From positions 47,938 through 111,937 of the forward strand of contig SZWC01000103.1 in assembly GCA_023375785.1 (NCBI GenBank): a DNA stretch of 64,000 bases. The letters run 5' to 3'. The translations under genes were made by a program, and so were the position numbers. The DNA comes from Penium margaritaceum. Lineage: Eukaryota > Streptophyta > Zygnematophyceae > Desmidiales > Peniaceae. Positions 62,801-64,000 of this stretch are shown here, in pieces. The notes beneath the pieces were generated by a model that was given only the letters and a program-made list of their open reading frames with translations, made no database searches and was not told the origin of the DNA. Position 1 is the first letter of the stretch, and each line of letters begins with the position of its first letter.

Positions 62801-64000
62801 GCTATAATTCATAGCCGTTTAAGGTACTTGGTAAACTTTGTGGTCATGGTCAGTGGCACATGCCAAGTTTGTCTAGGCATTGGGCACAATAGCCGTGCCA
62901 AGACACCAGTTTTTTTCCTTGTTTATACGTGCAAGGTCATGCATATTAGATGTTCGCTGTGATTGGGCACTCTGACCGTGGCTGACTCGTGTTACGATTC
63001 GTATAAGTAAAAGTCACTTGGATACATTTGTGGTCATGGTCAGTGGCACATGTCAACCTTGTCAAGGCATTGCGCACAATAGCCGTGCCAAACCACCGGT
63101 TTTTTTATCTTGTTTATACATGCAAGGTCATGCATACTAGATGTGCACTATGATTGGGCACTCTGACTGTGGCTGACTCATGTTACGATTCGTAGAAGTT
63201 AAAGTCACTTGGTAAACTTTGTGGTCATGGTCAGTGGCACATGCCAACTTTGTCAAGGCATTACGCACAATAGCCACACCAAGCCAACAGTGTTCTACCT
63301 TGTTTGTACCTGCAAGGTCATGCCTAGTACAGCTGCACTGTGATTGGACACTCTGACTGTGGCTGACTCGTGTTATGATTCATAGCCGCTTAAGGTACTT
63401 GGTAAACTTGGTGGTCATGACCAGTGGCCCATGCCAACTTTGTCATGGCATTGCGCACAATAGCCACCCGAAGCCACCAGTATTCTACCTTGTTTGCACC
63501 TCCAAGATCATGCCTACTACATCTGCACTGTGATTGGACACACTGACCGTGGCTGCCTCGTGTTATGATGAATAGAAGTAAAAGTCACTTGGATACATTT
63601 GTGGTCATGGTCAGTGGCACATGCCAAATTTGTCAATGCATTGCGCACAATAGCCACACCGAGCCACCTGCATTCTACCTTGTTTGCACGTGCAAGGTCA
63701 TGCCCAGTATATCTGCAATGTGAGTGGACACTCTGACCGTGGTCAGCTCGTGTTATGATTCATAGCCGTTTAAGGTACTTGGTAAACTTTGTGGTCATGG
63801 TCAGTGGCCCATGCCAACTTTGTCAAGTCATTGCGCACAATAGCCGTGCCAAGACACCAAATTTTTACCCTGTTTATATCTGCAAGGTCATCCCTAGTAC
63901 ATCTGATTTGTGATTGGGCACTCTGACTGTGGCTGACTTGTGTTACAATTTGTAGAAGTTAAAGTCACATGGTAAACTTTGTGGTCATGGTCAGTGGCAC

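Larger units (their letters stand above)
49593..64000 (+). repeat. 190-bp satellite array, plus orientation (block 5)
   Basis: It comprises about 76 monomers running off the right edge. It carries the strongest multi-monomer organisation in the window. The segment 49593 to about 53100 repeats parts of 46080-47296, and from about 53.8 kb a unit of about 4.2-4.4 kb recurs with small monomer gains and losses. Type A, B and C domains and the conserved core are as elsewhere. No N and no non-satellite sequence is visible in it. Confidence 0.97.
53800..64000 (+). repeat. multi-kilobase higher-order repeat (22-23 monomers)
   Basis: Rare variant clusters recur in the same order. GCAATGTGAGTGG occurs at 57066, 61433 and 63714. 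TCCGACTCTGGCTGACATG occurs near 56145 and 60310. GTATTGTACC occurs near 54553 and 58733. AATATTCTACC with TAAACTCACTTCG occurs near 57971 and 62338. Offsets are 4177-4180 bp on one side and 4367 bp on the other, that is 22 and 23 monomers, so one monomer was gained between 60.2 and 61.1 kb. A further partial copy follows 2281 bp (12 monomers) later. Confidence 0.8.

Noticed and set aside
3994-64000. Dozens of 60-113 codon open frames on both strands with shared words such as TKLACATDHDHK or HANFVKALRTIA
   Set aside because: They recur at multiples of 190 bp in step with the satellite, on both strands and in several frames. They are translations of the repeat, not genes.
3994-64000. CRISPR-like regular repetition
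   Set aside because: The repeats are contiguous 190-bp units with no unique spacers, in a eukaryotic context.
3994-64000. CENP-B box or telomere-like motif in the monomer
   Set aside because: Neither the CENP-B box pattern nor TTTAGGG-type repeats were seen. A centromere role remains inference from organisation only.

Overview
This is a eukaryotic, repeat-dominated window with no intact host gene that I can defend. Ty1/copia LTR retrotransposon remains carry a primer-binding site matching plant-type initiator-Met tRNA, which points to the green lineage (land plant or streptophyte alga). A charophyte such as Chara would fit the style of the arginine/glutamate-rich hypothetical proteins, but that is only a guess. 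About 55 kb of the 64 kb is one tandem satellite with a 190-bp monomer, and two N runs plus two single Ns mark assembly breaks inside it.

Layout. 1-785: minus-strand copia leader, primer-binding site and LTR. 798-3216: a plus-strand copia pol relic (end of integrase, reverse transcriptase, RNase H) with seven in-frame stops, followed by a polypurine tract and probable start of a 3' LTR (3259 onward). 3994-13006: satellite in plus orientation. 13007-14453: an LTR of the same family as the one at 197-785, with 7-bp inverted termini, primer-binding site and leader. 14454-24200 and 25219-26435: satellite in minus orientation, interrupted by a 1-kb unrecognised segment with clustered hairpins. 26436-26441: a short loop where the array flips, head-to-head, back to plus orientation. 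26442-47296 and 49593-64000: plus-orientation satellite, interrupted by a 2.3-kb GC-rich segment with two open frames of unknown function and a recurrent 17-bp motif.

The monomer has a conserved core of about 44 bp and two variable domains. The combinations define recurring types (A, B, C) that follow one another in the order A, one or more B, C. Larger units lie on top of this: 190-bp homogenised runs, 380- and 570-bp repeats, and duplications of about 2.1 and 4.2-4.4 kb. This is the organisation expected of a homogenising heterochromatic or centromeric satellite, but the sequence alone does not show centromere function. The most useful observations are the type syntax, the two orientation switches, the segmental duplications, and signs that the assembly breaks repeatedly at one point in the monomer. 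I found no RNA gene, CRISPR array or host operon.
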